DNA from: Bacteroidales bacterium UBA6117
GTDB lineage: Bacteria; Bacteroidota; Bacteroidia; Bacteroidales; VadinHA17
Assembly: GCA_002428385.1 (NCBI GenBank)
Contig: DIWB01000056.1
Span: 7,877 to 18,398 of the forward strand
Reading direction: 5' to 3'
Length of the DNA stretch: 10,522 nucleotides
Shown here: one piece after another, positions 1-6,922 of the stretch
Numbering within the stretch: position 1 is the first letter of the stretch
How the letters are laid out: every line of letters begins with the position of its first letter
Position numbers and translations under genes: made by a program
The notes under the pieces: model-generated
Databases searched by the model: none
Told to the model about the DNA's origin: nothing
Seen by the model: only the letters and a program-made list of their open reading frames with translations

Positions 1-254
1 TGAGCAGCGATCTGGGGATCAGCCGCACCCTTTTCTACAAGAAGATCCTTACCCTGACAGGAAAGCCTCCGCTTGAATTCATCAGGACCCTCAGGATGAA
101 GAGGGCGGCCCAGCTGCTTGAGAAGAGCCAGCTAAACGTGTCGGAGGTTGCCTTCAGGGTAGGATACAATGATCCAAAATATTTCAGGAAGCATTTCAGG
201 AATGAGTTTGGGGTACTGCCATCAAAATATTCGGGCAAAGTCAGGCGCAAATGA
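1..254 (+). CDS. AraC-type DNA-binding domain, C-terminal end of a transcriptional regulator (probably a hybrid two-component regulator); 5' truncated
   Basis: The window opens inside a gene. The frame starting at base 3 is open until the TGA at 252-254 and gives 83 residues of a classic AraC/XylS helix-turn-helix domain. It contains ISRTLFYKKI followed by LTGKPPLEFIRTLRMKRAAQLL (first HTH and linker helix), then VSEVAFRVGYNDPKYFRKHF and NEFGVLPSKY (second HTH and family signature). The NDPKYFRKHFRNEFG version of the signature is typical of hybrid two-component systems of Bacteroidota. Those are single inner-membrane proteins that sense a glycan fragment in the periplasm and bind DNA in the cytoplasm. 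The sensor, kinase and receiver parts lie outside the window, so a plain AraC regulator is not excluded. Its position directly upstream of a susC gene in the same direction suggests it controls the downstream uptake genes. Confidence 0.9.
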   Translation, partial: SSDLGISRTLFYKKILTLTGKPPLEFIRTLRMKRAAQLLEKSQLNVSEVAFRVGYNDPKYFRKHFRNEFGVLPSKYSGKVRRK

Positions 255-269
255 TATAAAAATCATTTG
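248..269. repeat. Perfect 8-bp inverted repeat spanning the regulator's stop codon
   Basis: The arms are CAAATGAT (248-255) and ATCATTTG (262-269), separated by a 6-nt A/T spacer. The left arm includes the TGA stop of the regulator gene. The stem is AT-rich and no T-run follows it, so it is a poor intrinsic terminator. It could be a weak 3' hairpin that ends or stabilises the regulator mRNA, or a dyad protein-binding site. The right arm overlaps the first copy of a direct repeat that starts at 265. Confidence 0.5.
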
Positions 270-343
270 AACCCCTAAACCTGAACATTTAGTCCCGTTT
301 CTCCTAAAAAGTATCCCTTAAATTTGAAAGACTCTAAACCTGA
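265..343 (+). repeat. Spaced two-part direct repeat, possible regulator-binding sites
   Basis: ATTTGAA (265-271) followed 3 nt later by CTAAACCTGA (275-284) recurs as ATTTGAA (322-328) followed 5 nt later by CTAAACCTGA (334-343). The exact 10-mers are 59 bp apart and the exact 7-mers 57 bp apart. The repeats lie between the AraC-type regulator and the susC start, where an activator would bind. The link to the regulator is an inference from position. Confidence 0.5.
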
Positions 344-367
344 CACAGGTCTGCATATGCCTGTGTC
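342..367. promoter_or_regulatory. Inverted repeat (8-bp arms, 10-bp spacer), candidate operator or leader hairpin
   Basis: GACACAGG (342-349) and CCTGTGTC (360-367) are exact reverse complements. The spacer and right arm share a smaller palindrome, GCATATGC (353-360). The dyad lies 52-77 bp before the susC ATG and starts at the end of the second CTAAACCTGA copy. It may be an operator for a dimeric protein or, if transcription starts upstream, a hairpin in the mRNA leader. It is not a terminator, because no T-run follows. Confidence 0.5.
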
Positions 368-418
368 GAATTATAATTTACTTGATATGTAGTAATTTTT
401 ATCCTAAAACCCAAAACT

Positions 419-3400
419 ATGTTTAAAAGAGGTGTTTTAATTGTTTTGTTACTACTGGCCAATCTCAGCCTGATAGCCCAGCAGACCATTACCGGTACTG
501 TAAGGGATACACAGGGTCAGCCGATGTCAGGAGTAACAATTATGGTGCAGGGTACTACAGTCGGGACCCTTTCAGGGATCGACGGCAAGTACTCATTGCC
601 GGTGCCTGCAGGGGCAACGACCCTGAGGTTTTCATTCATTGGTTTCGGAGATCAGGAGGTGGCTATTGCCGGACAGACCGTCATTAATGTCACACTTGAG
701 GAAACCCTGACCGGCCTCGACGAGGTAGTGGTTGTCGGTTATGGTACTCAGAAGAAGAAACTCGTAACCGGGTCTACGGTCCAGGTTAAGGGCGATGACA
801 TTCAGAAGCTGAGCACTGTTTCTCCGATGACTGCACTTCAGGGGCAGACTCCTGGTCTTTCGATCATCAAGAACACGGGACAGCCCGGTGACGGATTCAA
901 GGTCAACATCCGCGGAATGGGTACTATCGGTAACTCTCAGCCCCTTTATGTAATCGACGGCGTGCCCGGCGGGAATATCGACAACATGTCGCCGGCCGAC
1001 ATTGAATCGATCGACGTTCTCAAGGATGCTGCATCTGCCGCCATCTACGGCGCACGCGGTGCAAACGGTGTTATCCTTGTTACCACAAAGCAGGGATCGA
1101 GGTCATCGACCGGCGTCAGGGCAAATATTACCTATGACGGTTCGTACGGGGTGCAGAACCTATATAGGAAGCTCCCGCTGATGAATGCAATGGAATATGC
1201 CAACATTGTGGATGAGGCAAGGGTAAACAGCGGCCAGCCCCGTCTGAATTTCGCAGCCCTGGTTCCCGACTGGGACAGGATCGCATCAGGAGCATGGGAG
1301 GGAACCGACTGGCTTGATGAACTGTCAAACAAGAATGCCCCGGTTGTCAACAATGCACTCAACATTACAGGAGGATCAGCCGCCGGAGCTTACTCACTTG
1401 GATTGTCTCACTCAAACCAGGAAGGTATTTTCGGCAGCCCGGTTGAATCGAAGTATGAGCGTGTTTCTTTCCGGCTCAACTCCGATTTCATCCTGCTCAG
1501 GGACAAGACTGATTCGTTCACTATCCTGAAGGCAGGAGAAACCCTGAGGTATGTCAATTCAAATAATCATGGTGTAGGGGTAAGCAACCAGTACTGGAAC
1601 GACGTGTTCAGCAATATTGTGGCCAGTCCCTTTCTGCCGTTGTATGCTACCGATGAATCGGACAAGGCATATCCTTACCATTATGCCATTCCATGGAACC
1701 CGCAGGAGTCGAACCCAATTGCCCAGATGGTTTATTCAAGGGGACAGAACGAAGGCAAGAACCATAACCTTAATGCAAGCGTCTTCCTCGAAGTGCAGCC
1801 GATCAGGAACCTTGTCTTCAGAAGTTCATTCGGTTATGCAATGTCGGCCGGATCATACAGGAGCTATACGCCGCTTTATGATCTCAGCACAACCTCATTC
1901 AATTCCACCGATGATGTAAATCATTCCCTGAATGCCGGGTTCCAGTGGTCATGGGAGAATACCGTTAATTATAATTTCAACCTCGGAAGCGATCACGCCC
2001 TTAATGCTCTTTTAGGAACATCAGCTGAAAAGTGGGGACTTGGGGAATCGATAAACGGTTCGAACTCAAACTCGCTGTTCAGCGATCTGAGGCATGCCTA
2101 TCTCAACAACACCCCGGTAATCGATGTCAACCTTACAAATGTGGGAAGCAGTCCGTGGGGTGAAGGAGGTATCCTTTCCTATTTCGGCCGTGTTGGATAT
2201 ACCTACAAGGACAAATACATGCTGACAGGTATAATTCGTGCTGATGCCTCATCCAACTTTGCAAAGGGCAATAGGTGGGGTTATTTCCCTTCAGTATCTG
2301 CCGGATGGGTTATCTCTGAGGAGAACTTCTTCCAGAATGCAAGCAATATAATCAACTTCCTGAAGCTGCGTGCAAGCTGGGGGCAGAACGGAAACCAGGC
2401 CATCAGCCCGTTCCAGTACCTTGCAACCATCTCTTTTGCCAATGTCAATTACTTCTTCGGACCCGACAAGGCGGTTGTGAAAACCGGGGGCTATCCTGAT
2501 GTTCTTCCCAATGAGGATGTGACGTGGGAGACCTCTGAACAGATCAACGTCGGGTTTGATGCCCGGCTTCTCAGGAACAGCCTCAGCCTTGAGTTTGACC
2601 TGTACAGCAGGACCACCTACGACTGGCTTATCAGACCTTCAATGCTGGCGTCGTACGGAACCGGAGCGCCTTATGTTAACGGAGGCGACGTTACCAACAA
2701 GGGTTTTGAAATTGCACTAAACTACAACGGATCCAAAAGGGATTTCGGCTATTCGGCCGGCTTCAACCTTGCCTACAACAAGAATGAGGTGAAGAGGATC
2801 GCGAACAATGAAGGGATCTTCCACGGACCAGGTAACGTTCTGGGTCAGGGGACCGAAGAACTCTACCGTGCGCAGGTTGGATTCCCGATCGGATATTTCT
2901 GGGGATACAAAACCCTTGGGGTGTTCCAGAATCCGGGAGAAGTGGAAAGCCACACCAATCCGCAGGGAAAAATTATTCAGCCCACGGCAGAGGCCGGAGA
3001 CCTTATATTTGATGATACAAATAAGGATGGCGTGATCAATTATCTCGACAAGGTACTCATCGGAGATCCCAATCCCGATTTCATTATAGGGTTTAATTTC
3101 TCAACCTCCTGGAAGGGATTCGATTTCTCGCTTCTTGCAAACGGTGCCTTTGGTCACCAGATCGCACGTAGCTGGCGCCGCTGGGCCGATTCGCCCCTTA
3201 ACAACTATACCACTGATGTATTCAACAGGTGGCATGGGGAAGGTTCATCCGATAAGTATCCGAGGCTGACCTACGGTTCGCATATCAACTGGCAGTACGT
3301 TTCTGATATTTTCATTGAGGATGCGGATTATCTGAAGCTGAGCAACATCACTCTTGGCTACGATTTCAAGAGGCTCTTCAAGACGATGCCTCTTACACAG

Positions 3401-3568
3401 GCCAGGTTCTTTGTGGCTGTTCAGAACCTCTACACCTTCACCAACTACATGGGAATGGACCCTGAGATCGGCGGCGGAAGCGGCACCGACAGCTGGGCGA
3501 AGGGAATAGACATCGGATACTATCCTGCACCGCGCACAGTAATGCTGGGCGCCAGTCTTAAATTCTAA
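419..3568 (+). CDS. SusC/RagA-family TonB-dependent outer-membrane transporter
   Basis: This 1049-residue outer-membrane beta-barrel protein is expected to import an oligosaccharide or other large nutrient with energy from TonB. Residues 1-20 form a signal peptide with likely cleavage after LIA. Residues 22-100 are the carboxypeptidase-regulatory-like beta-sandwich typical of SusC proteins (TGTVRDTQGQPMSGV, then GTLSGIDGKYSL and FSFIGF). A TonB-box region with the sequence DEVVVVGYGTQKKK lies at 101-114. The plug domain follows at about 115-225, with NIRGMGTIGNSQPLYVIDGV and GARGANGVILVTTK. The rest is the barrel, ending in a terminal Phe (MLGASLKF), as expected for barrel assembly. The length is normal for SusC. 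The susD partner starts 3 nt downstream, so the two are surely co-transcribed and form the SusCD lidded-barrel complex. The substrate cannot be told from the sequence. The ATG at 419 is chosen because it gives a complete signal peptide. Confidence 0.96.
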   Translation: MFKRGVLIVLLLLANLSLIAQQTITGTVRDTQGQPMSGVTIMVQGTTVGTLSGIDGKYSLPVPAGATTLRFSFIGFGDQEVAIAGQTVINVTLEETLTGLDEVVVVGYGTQKKKLVTGSTVQVKGDDIQKLSTVSPMTALQGQTPGLSIIKNTGQPGDGFKVNIRGMGTIGNSQPLYVIDGVPGGNIDNMSPADIESIDVLKDAASAAIYGARGANGVILVTTKQGSRSSTGVRANITYDGSYGVQNLYRKLPLMNAMEYANIVDEARVNSGQPRLNFAALVPDWDRIASGAWEGTDWLDELSNKNAPVVNNALNITGGSAAGAYSLGLSHSNQEGIFGSPVESKYERVSFRLNSDFILLRDKTDSFTILKAGETLRYVNSNNHGVGVSNQYWNDVFSNIVASPFLPLYATDESDKAYPYHYAIPWNPQESNPIAQMVYSRGQNEGKNHNLNASVFLEVQPIRNLVFRSSFGYAMSAGSYRSYTPLYDLSTTSFNSTDDVNHSLNAGFQWSWENTVNYNFNLGSDHALNALLGTSAEKWGLGESINGSNSNSLFSDLRHAYLNNTPVIDVNLTNVGSSPWGEGGILSYFGRVGYTYKDKYMLTGIIRADASSNFAKGNRWGYFPSVSAGWVISEENFFQNASNIINFLKLRASWGQNGNQAISPFQYLATISFANVNYFFGPDKAVVKTGGYPDVLPNEDVTWETSEQINVGFDARLLRNSLSLEFDLYSRTTYDWLIRPSMLASYGTGAPYVNGGDVTNKGFEIALNYNGSKRDFGYSAGFNLAYNKNEVKRIANNEGIFHGPGNVLGQGTEELYRAQVGFPIGYFWGYKTLGVFQNPGEVESHTNPQGKIIQPTAEAGDLIFDDTNKDGVINYLDKVLIGDPNPDFIIGFNFSTSWKGFDFSLLANGAFGHQIARSWRRWADSPLNNYTTDVFNRWHGEGSSDKYPRLTYGSHINWQYVSDIFIEDADYLKLSNITLGYDFKRLFKTMPLTQARFFVAVQNLYTFTNYMGMDPEIGGGSGTDSWAKGIDIGYYPAPRTVMLGASLKF

Positions 3569-3571
3569 CAG

Positions 3572-5344
3572 ATGAAGAATATGAAAAAGATATTTATACT
3601 GCTGCTGACAGCAGCCATATTTGCGGGGTGTTCGGAAAGTTTCCTGGATACTGATCCGCTTACGTCAAAGACCAACACCGACTACTATCAAACGACCACC
3701 GACATGGATCAGGCGCTTACGGCTGCTTATGTCACTATGGTTTCAGTGCCAAGCGGTTCGATACTGAACGCCTATCCTTTCGCTATTTCAGAACTGATGT
3801 CTGATGATCGTTTTGGTGGCGGTGGAGACAACGACCTTACTCCAAGGGCAATCTGCGACTTCAAGATCGACGGTCAGGATATGTACCTGGGCGCATGGAC
3901 CCGTTATTACCAGGGTATTTTCCGCTGCAACATGCTGCTCGAAAATATCGACAAGCCTGAATGGCCGAGTGCTGCTGCAAAGGGCAATGTTGAAGGTCAG
4001 GCAAGGTTCCTGAGGTCAATGTTCTATTTCGACCTTTCCAGGATGTTCGGTGAGGTTCCTTTGGTCCTTGAGACTAAACCACAGAATCTGCCAAAAACTC
4101 CCGCTGCAGAAACCTATGCGCAGATAGCATCCGACCTGAAGGCTGCCATCGAGGCTTTCCCGGCCACTCCATGGGCGATTTCAGATCTTGGCAGAGCAAA
4201 TAAATGGTCGGCCGAAGCCCTTATGGCAAGAGTCTTCCTTTTCTACACTGGTTATTACGAGACAGCTGAACTGCCGCTTGTTGACGGAGGTTCAATTACA
4301 AAAGCCCAGGTTGCTACATGGCTTGAGGACTGTATTGACAACAGCGGTTATCAGCTGATGCCTGAGTTCAGGAACCTCTGGCCATATGCTGTAGCCAATG
4401 AGGCCAATTCAGAAAAACCGTACAAGTTCACTGTTGACAATGACCTGTCATGGTACGGCGAGGAGGGTGGCAACAAGGAGACCATGTTTGCACTTAAGTT
4501 CTCGACATTTGCCGACTGGGGTACCAGTATTTATTACAGCAACCAGATGAACCTGTTCTTCGGCTGGAGATCCTATTCCTACAAGGGCGTCATGGGAGAA
4601 GGCTGGGGTATGGGAACAGTCAACAAGAAGCTGTGGGATGCATGGCCCGACAATGATATCCGCAAGCGCGGCTCCGTCCTTAAGGTCGATGATGCTTCGG
4701 AAGGCATCGATGAAAGTTATGGCCTTGGAACTGACTTCCACGATAAGCAGATGGATGAAACAGGATTCTGGCAGAAGAAATACAGACCGATAAACCTGTA
4801 CAAGGATGAACAGTGGAGCAACTACAGCGTGCATTTCTACAATGCCACCAGGAACTTCCAGCTCGACAATATGCAGGATATCGTGCTCATCCGTTTTGCA
4901 GACGTCCTGCTTATGCATTCGGAACTTACAGAAACAGTTGACGGCATCAATCAGGTAAGGGCACGTTCGAACGTGGACGTGGAAGATCCCCTGACCTCTG
5001 AGATGGTCCCGACGCTTCCTCCTCTTGCAGCCTATTCGCTTGAAGCTCTTAAGAATGAAAGAAGATATGAGCTGGCTTTCGAAGGAGTAAGGTATTATGA
5101 CCTCCTTCGCTGGGCCGGAAAAAGCAACCTTGCTGAGGTTGAAGCTATCCTTGAAAGTCAGAACGGCGTGGCCACTATCAACAATGGCGTTAACGGTACA
5201 AAGAAAGGTGTGGACTTCCGACCTGAAACAGGAGGCTTCCTTCAGATCCCCAACCAGGAAATACAGCTTTCGGAAGGGATTCTGGTACAGAACCCCGGAT
5301 GGGAAACCGGAGTTGCACCGACCTATTCGTTTAGTTCAAAATAA
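3572..5344 (+). CDS. SusD/RagB-family nutrient-binding outer-membrane lipoprotein
   Basis: This 590-residue surface lipoprotein is the ligand-binding lid of the upstream SusC barrel. The signal peptide ends in the lipobox FAGC, with the lipidated cysteine at residue 20. The N-terminal SusD region runs from FLDTDPLTSKTNTDYYQT, then shows the TPR-like helices of the family, including the signature ARFLRSMFYFDLSRMFGEVPLV at about 144-165. The C-terminal RagB/SusD domain carries ERRYELAFEGVRYYDLLRW at about 496-514 and ends with the usual NPGW near 573. The length fits the family's common 500-600 residues, and no frameshift is visible. The gene starts 3 nt after susC. The start at 3572 gives MKNMKKIF; an in-frame ATG at 3581 would give an equally good signal peptide. 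Binding residues and substrate cannot be assigned by eye. Confidence 0.95.
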   Translation: MKNMKKIFILLLTAAIFAGCSESFLDTDPLTSKTNTDYYQTTTDMDQALTAAYVTMVSVPSGSILNAYPFAISELMSDDRFGGGGDNDLTPRAICDFKIDGQDMYLGAWTRYYQGIFRCNMLLENIDKPEWPSAAAKGNVEGQARFLRSMFYFDLSRMFGEVPLVLETKPQNLPKTPAAETYAQIASDLKAAIEAFPATPWAISDLGRANKWSAEALMARVFLFYTGYYETAELPLVDGGSITKAQVATWLEDCIDNSGYQLMPEFRNLWPYAVANEANSEKPYKFTVDNDLSWYGEEGGNKETMFALKFSTFADWGTSIYYSNQMNLFFGWRSYSYKGVMGEGWGMGTVNKKLWDAWPDNDIRKRGSVLKVDDASEGIDESYGLGTDFHDKQMDETGFWQKKYRPINLYKDEQWSNYSVHFYNATRNFQLDNMQDIVLIRFADVLLMHSELTETVDGINQVRARSNVDVEDPLTSEMVPTLPPLAAYSLEALKNERRYELAFEGVRYYDLLRWAGKSNLAEVEAILESQNGVATINNGVNGTKKGVDFRPETGGFLQIPNQEIQLSEGILVQNPGWETGVAPTYSFSSK

Positions 5345-5350
5345 CACTTA

Positions 5351-6187
5351 ATGAGAAGAGTTATGAAAAAGAGAATTTTATATCTGCTCACAGCAGTAAT
5401 GATGATTGGTGCCTGCACTCCGATTGAGATCCGGGAAGACCCGGGTCCCATTGTTCCGGCTTCTGCATTCAAGTACACGATCACCAACGACCCTGCGAAT
5501 GATTACATCCTGTACCTGGACAACCAGACTCCGGAAGTAATGTTCTCGTGGGATTATGCCTGGGGCGTTACCAGACAGCAGAAAGACACGGTCAGAATGC
5601 TCGTTCCGGGTACCTACACAATCAAGATTACGGCACTTACCGCCGGCGGCATTGTGAACGATGAGAAGACCATAACGGTTACAAAGGCTGATCCTGCAGC
5701 TTTCCAGGAACCCGAATGGGGATACCTTTCAAACATGGCTGCAGGCAAAACCTGGATATGGGATGACACTCAGCCCGGACCATGGGGCAACGGAGGCTTC
5801 AAGGGTTGCAATGCTCCGTGCTGGTGGGTTGTTAATATGGCTGACCTCGCTGGACGTGGTGTCGGTTCCGATGAAATGACCTTCGACCTCAACGGAGGCC
5901 GTAACCTGACCCTTAAAAGTGCATCGGTCCCAAGTGCCGGCCCCATAACGGGTACTTTCGACATTGACTTAACCGTATTCAAGGAGGGTTGGGACGTCGG
6001 CACCCTGACAACAACCAATACCACCGTGATAAACGGGATCTATCCAAACAACAGTAATGCTGTGGTGGAGAATTTCTATATCCTCAAACTGGATGAGGAC
6101 GAACTTGTGCTTTCATCACCCGAACCCGGTGTTACCGGTGACTGGGGAACAGCCTGGTTCTGGATGTTCAAACCAAAAAGCAAGTAG
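5351..6187 (+). CDS. PKD-like, tryptophan-rich lipoprotein, probable surface glycan-binding protein of the SusCD operon
   Basis: This 278-residue lipoprotein has a signal peptide and lipobox IGAC (Cys22). A PKD/Ig-like beta-sandwich follows at about 40-111, ending in the telltale PGTYTIKITA and a TITVT strand. The C-terminal domain (about 120-278) begins LSNMAAGKTWIWDD and is rich in aromatics (Trp135, 137, 145, 158, 159, 214, 265, 269 and 271), with a Cys153/Cys157 pair beside the WW. A PKD module followed by a 'KTWxWD' beta domain is a layout I recall for the third gene of SusCD loci, where such proteins act as auxiliary surface glycan-binding proteins. Exposed Trp residues suit sugar stacking. 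It starts 6 nt after susD and is the last gene before the terminator. An in-frame ATG at 5363 (MKKRILYLL), preceded by a purine-rich AGAAGAG, is an alternative start. It might instead be a small-domain enzyme, but no catalytic motif is evident. Confidence 0.75.
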   Translation: MRRVMKKRILYLLTAVMMIGACTPIEIREDPGPIVPASAFKYTITNDPANDYILYLDNQTPEVMFSWDYAWGVTRQQKDTVRMLVPGTYTIKITALTAGGIVNDEKTITVTKADPAAFQEPEWGYLSNMAAGKTWIWDDTQPGPWGNGGFKGCNAPCWWVVNMADLAGRGVGSDEMTFDLNGGRNLTLKSASVPSAGPITGTFDIDLTVFKEGWDVGTLTTTNTTVINGIYPNNSNAVVENFYILKLDEDELVLSSPEPGVTGDWGTAWFWMFKPKSK

Positions 6188-6191
6188 GGAG

Positions 6192-6221
6192 AAAAAGGGG
6201 CTGTAAGAGGCCCCTTTTTTT
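6192..6221 (+). terminator. Strong Rho-independent terminator closing the SusCD operon
   Basis: AAAAAGGGGC (6192-6201) pairs with GCCCCTTTTT (6210-6219) around a short loop. An extra U-G pair is possible at its base, and the T-run continues to 6221. The GC core is followed directly by seven T residues. It begins 5 nt after the stop of the PKD lipoprotein gene and separates the uptake operon from the unrelated genes downstream. Confidence 0.9.
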
Positions 6222-6253
6222 AATTCTTTGCCTTAGTTTTACAGAAAAAACGA

Positions 6254-6913
6254 ATGAGAAAGATATTTCTCCTGCCGGTCTTTTTGTTCTTTCTTACGGC
6301 TTCATGCAGTAAGGCGCCTTCCTTCAGGATTAAGGGAACTGTCCCCGGCAGCAATTTTGAGGGATCAAAGGTCTATCTCGTTGCTCTCGATGCTCCCGTG
6401 ACAAGGAATGTTGATTCGACCACAGTCGTGAATGGTACTTTTGAATTCACAGTCCCGGCCGATTCCTTTGATGTGCGGATACTGAGGATTCCGGCCAGAT
6501 TCCCCGCCATTGTTGAAGACCTGGTGGTGGTATGCGAACCCGGCGAAGTGATTGTTGTCCTCGATTCAATAAGCTCAGGAGGCGGGACAAGACTGAACGA
6601 CATCCTGCAACGCTGGAAGGAGGACAAGCACTACCATGATTCCCTTCAATGGGTTGTGGCAGGGCAGATCAGATCGGCAGGAAACGATCAGGAACAGATC
6701 GACAGTCTGAAGGCAGAATCTCAAAGCATAAGCCGTTCGATGCTTTCTGCTTACATCAGCCTGCTGAACGGGAATCTGTTCAATGGTGTGGGACTTCTGA
6801 TCTACAAGGTTTATTTCGAAGCAATTCCTGCTGAGGCAAAGAACTATGTGACCCGTATGACAGGCAGGCTTTACATGGAAAAGGATGCCCAGCTAAGGGC
6901 CCGGTTTGAATGA
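6254..6913 (+). CDS. Small lipoprotein with a DUF4369-like N-terminal domain and no thioredoxin domain
   Basis: This 219-residue lipoprotein has a short hydrophobic signal and lipobox TASC (Cys18). Residues 24-115 look like DUF4369, a beta-sandwich found in Bacteroidota in front of TlpA/AhpC-type thioredoxin domains. The visible marks are FRIKGTVPG, the VYLVALDAP strand, DSTTVVNGTFEFTVP and a CEPGEVIVVLD strand, followed by GTRLNDILQRW. The rest (about 116-219) is predicted helical and charged. In many family members a CxxC thioredoxin domain follows, but here the protein stops and no CxxC is present. The following bases are not a decayed thioredoxin domain; they are the start of the next gene 9 nt on. 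It is likely the first gene of a separate operon, since a terminator lies just upstream. Function unknown. Confidence 0.75.
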   Translation: MRKIFLLPVFLFFLTASCSKAPSFRIKGTVPGSNFEGSKVYLVALDAPVTRNVDSTTVVNGTFEFTVPADSFDVRILRIPARFPAIVEDLVVVCEPGEVIVVLDSISSGGGTRLNDILQRWKEDKHYHDSLQWVVAGQIRSAGNDQEQIDSLKAESQSISRSMLSAYISLLNGNLFNGVGLLIYKVYFEAIPAEAKNYVTRMTGRLYMEKDAQLRARFE

Positions 6914-6922
6914 TCTTACGGA

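Larger units (their letters stand above)
255..418 (+). promoter_or_regulatory. Intergenic control region upstream of the susC-like gene
   Basis: This 164-bp AT-rich gap is the only place for the promoter of the uptake operon. It holds a spaced direct repeat (265-284 and 322-343), a dyad (342-367) and an A/T-rich stretch (368-402). I see no clean Bacteroidota promoter (TTTG near -33 with TAnnTTTG near -7). The nearest -7-like match is TAATTTTT at 393-400, which lacks the final G and has no good -33 partner. A weak match fits a promoter that depends on an activator, such as the regulator encoded just upstream. There is no Shine-Dalgarno sequence before the ATG at 419; the leader is A-rich, as is normal in this phylum. 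Confidence 0.5.

Noticed and set aside
302..409. TCCTAAAA repeated at 302-309 and 402-409
   Set aside because: It is short and AT-rich, with no accompanying shared sequence, so chance is likely.
4448..4918. Long minus-strand open frame (156 codons) inside the susD-like gene
   Set aside because: It lies entirely within a well-supported SusD coding region, lacks recognisable motifs or a signal peptide, and reads as the shadow of the real codon pattern.
6221..6230. TAATTCTTTG as a Bacteroidota -7 promoter element for the downstream operon
   Set aside because: The spacing inside the element is two bases longer than TAnnTTTG, and no -33 partner is evident because it adjoins the terminator.
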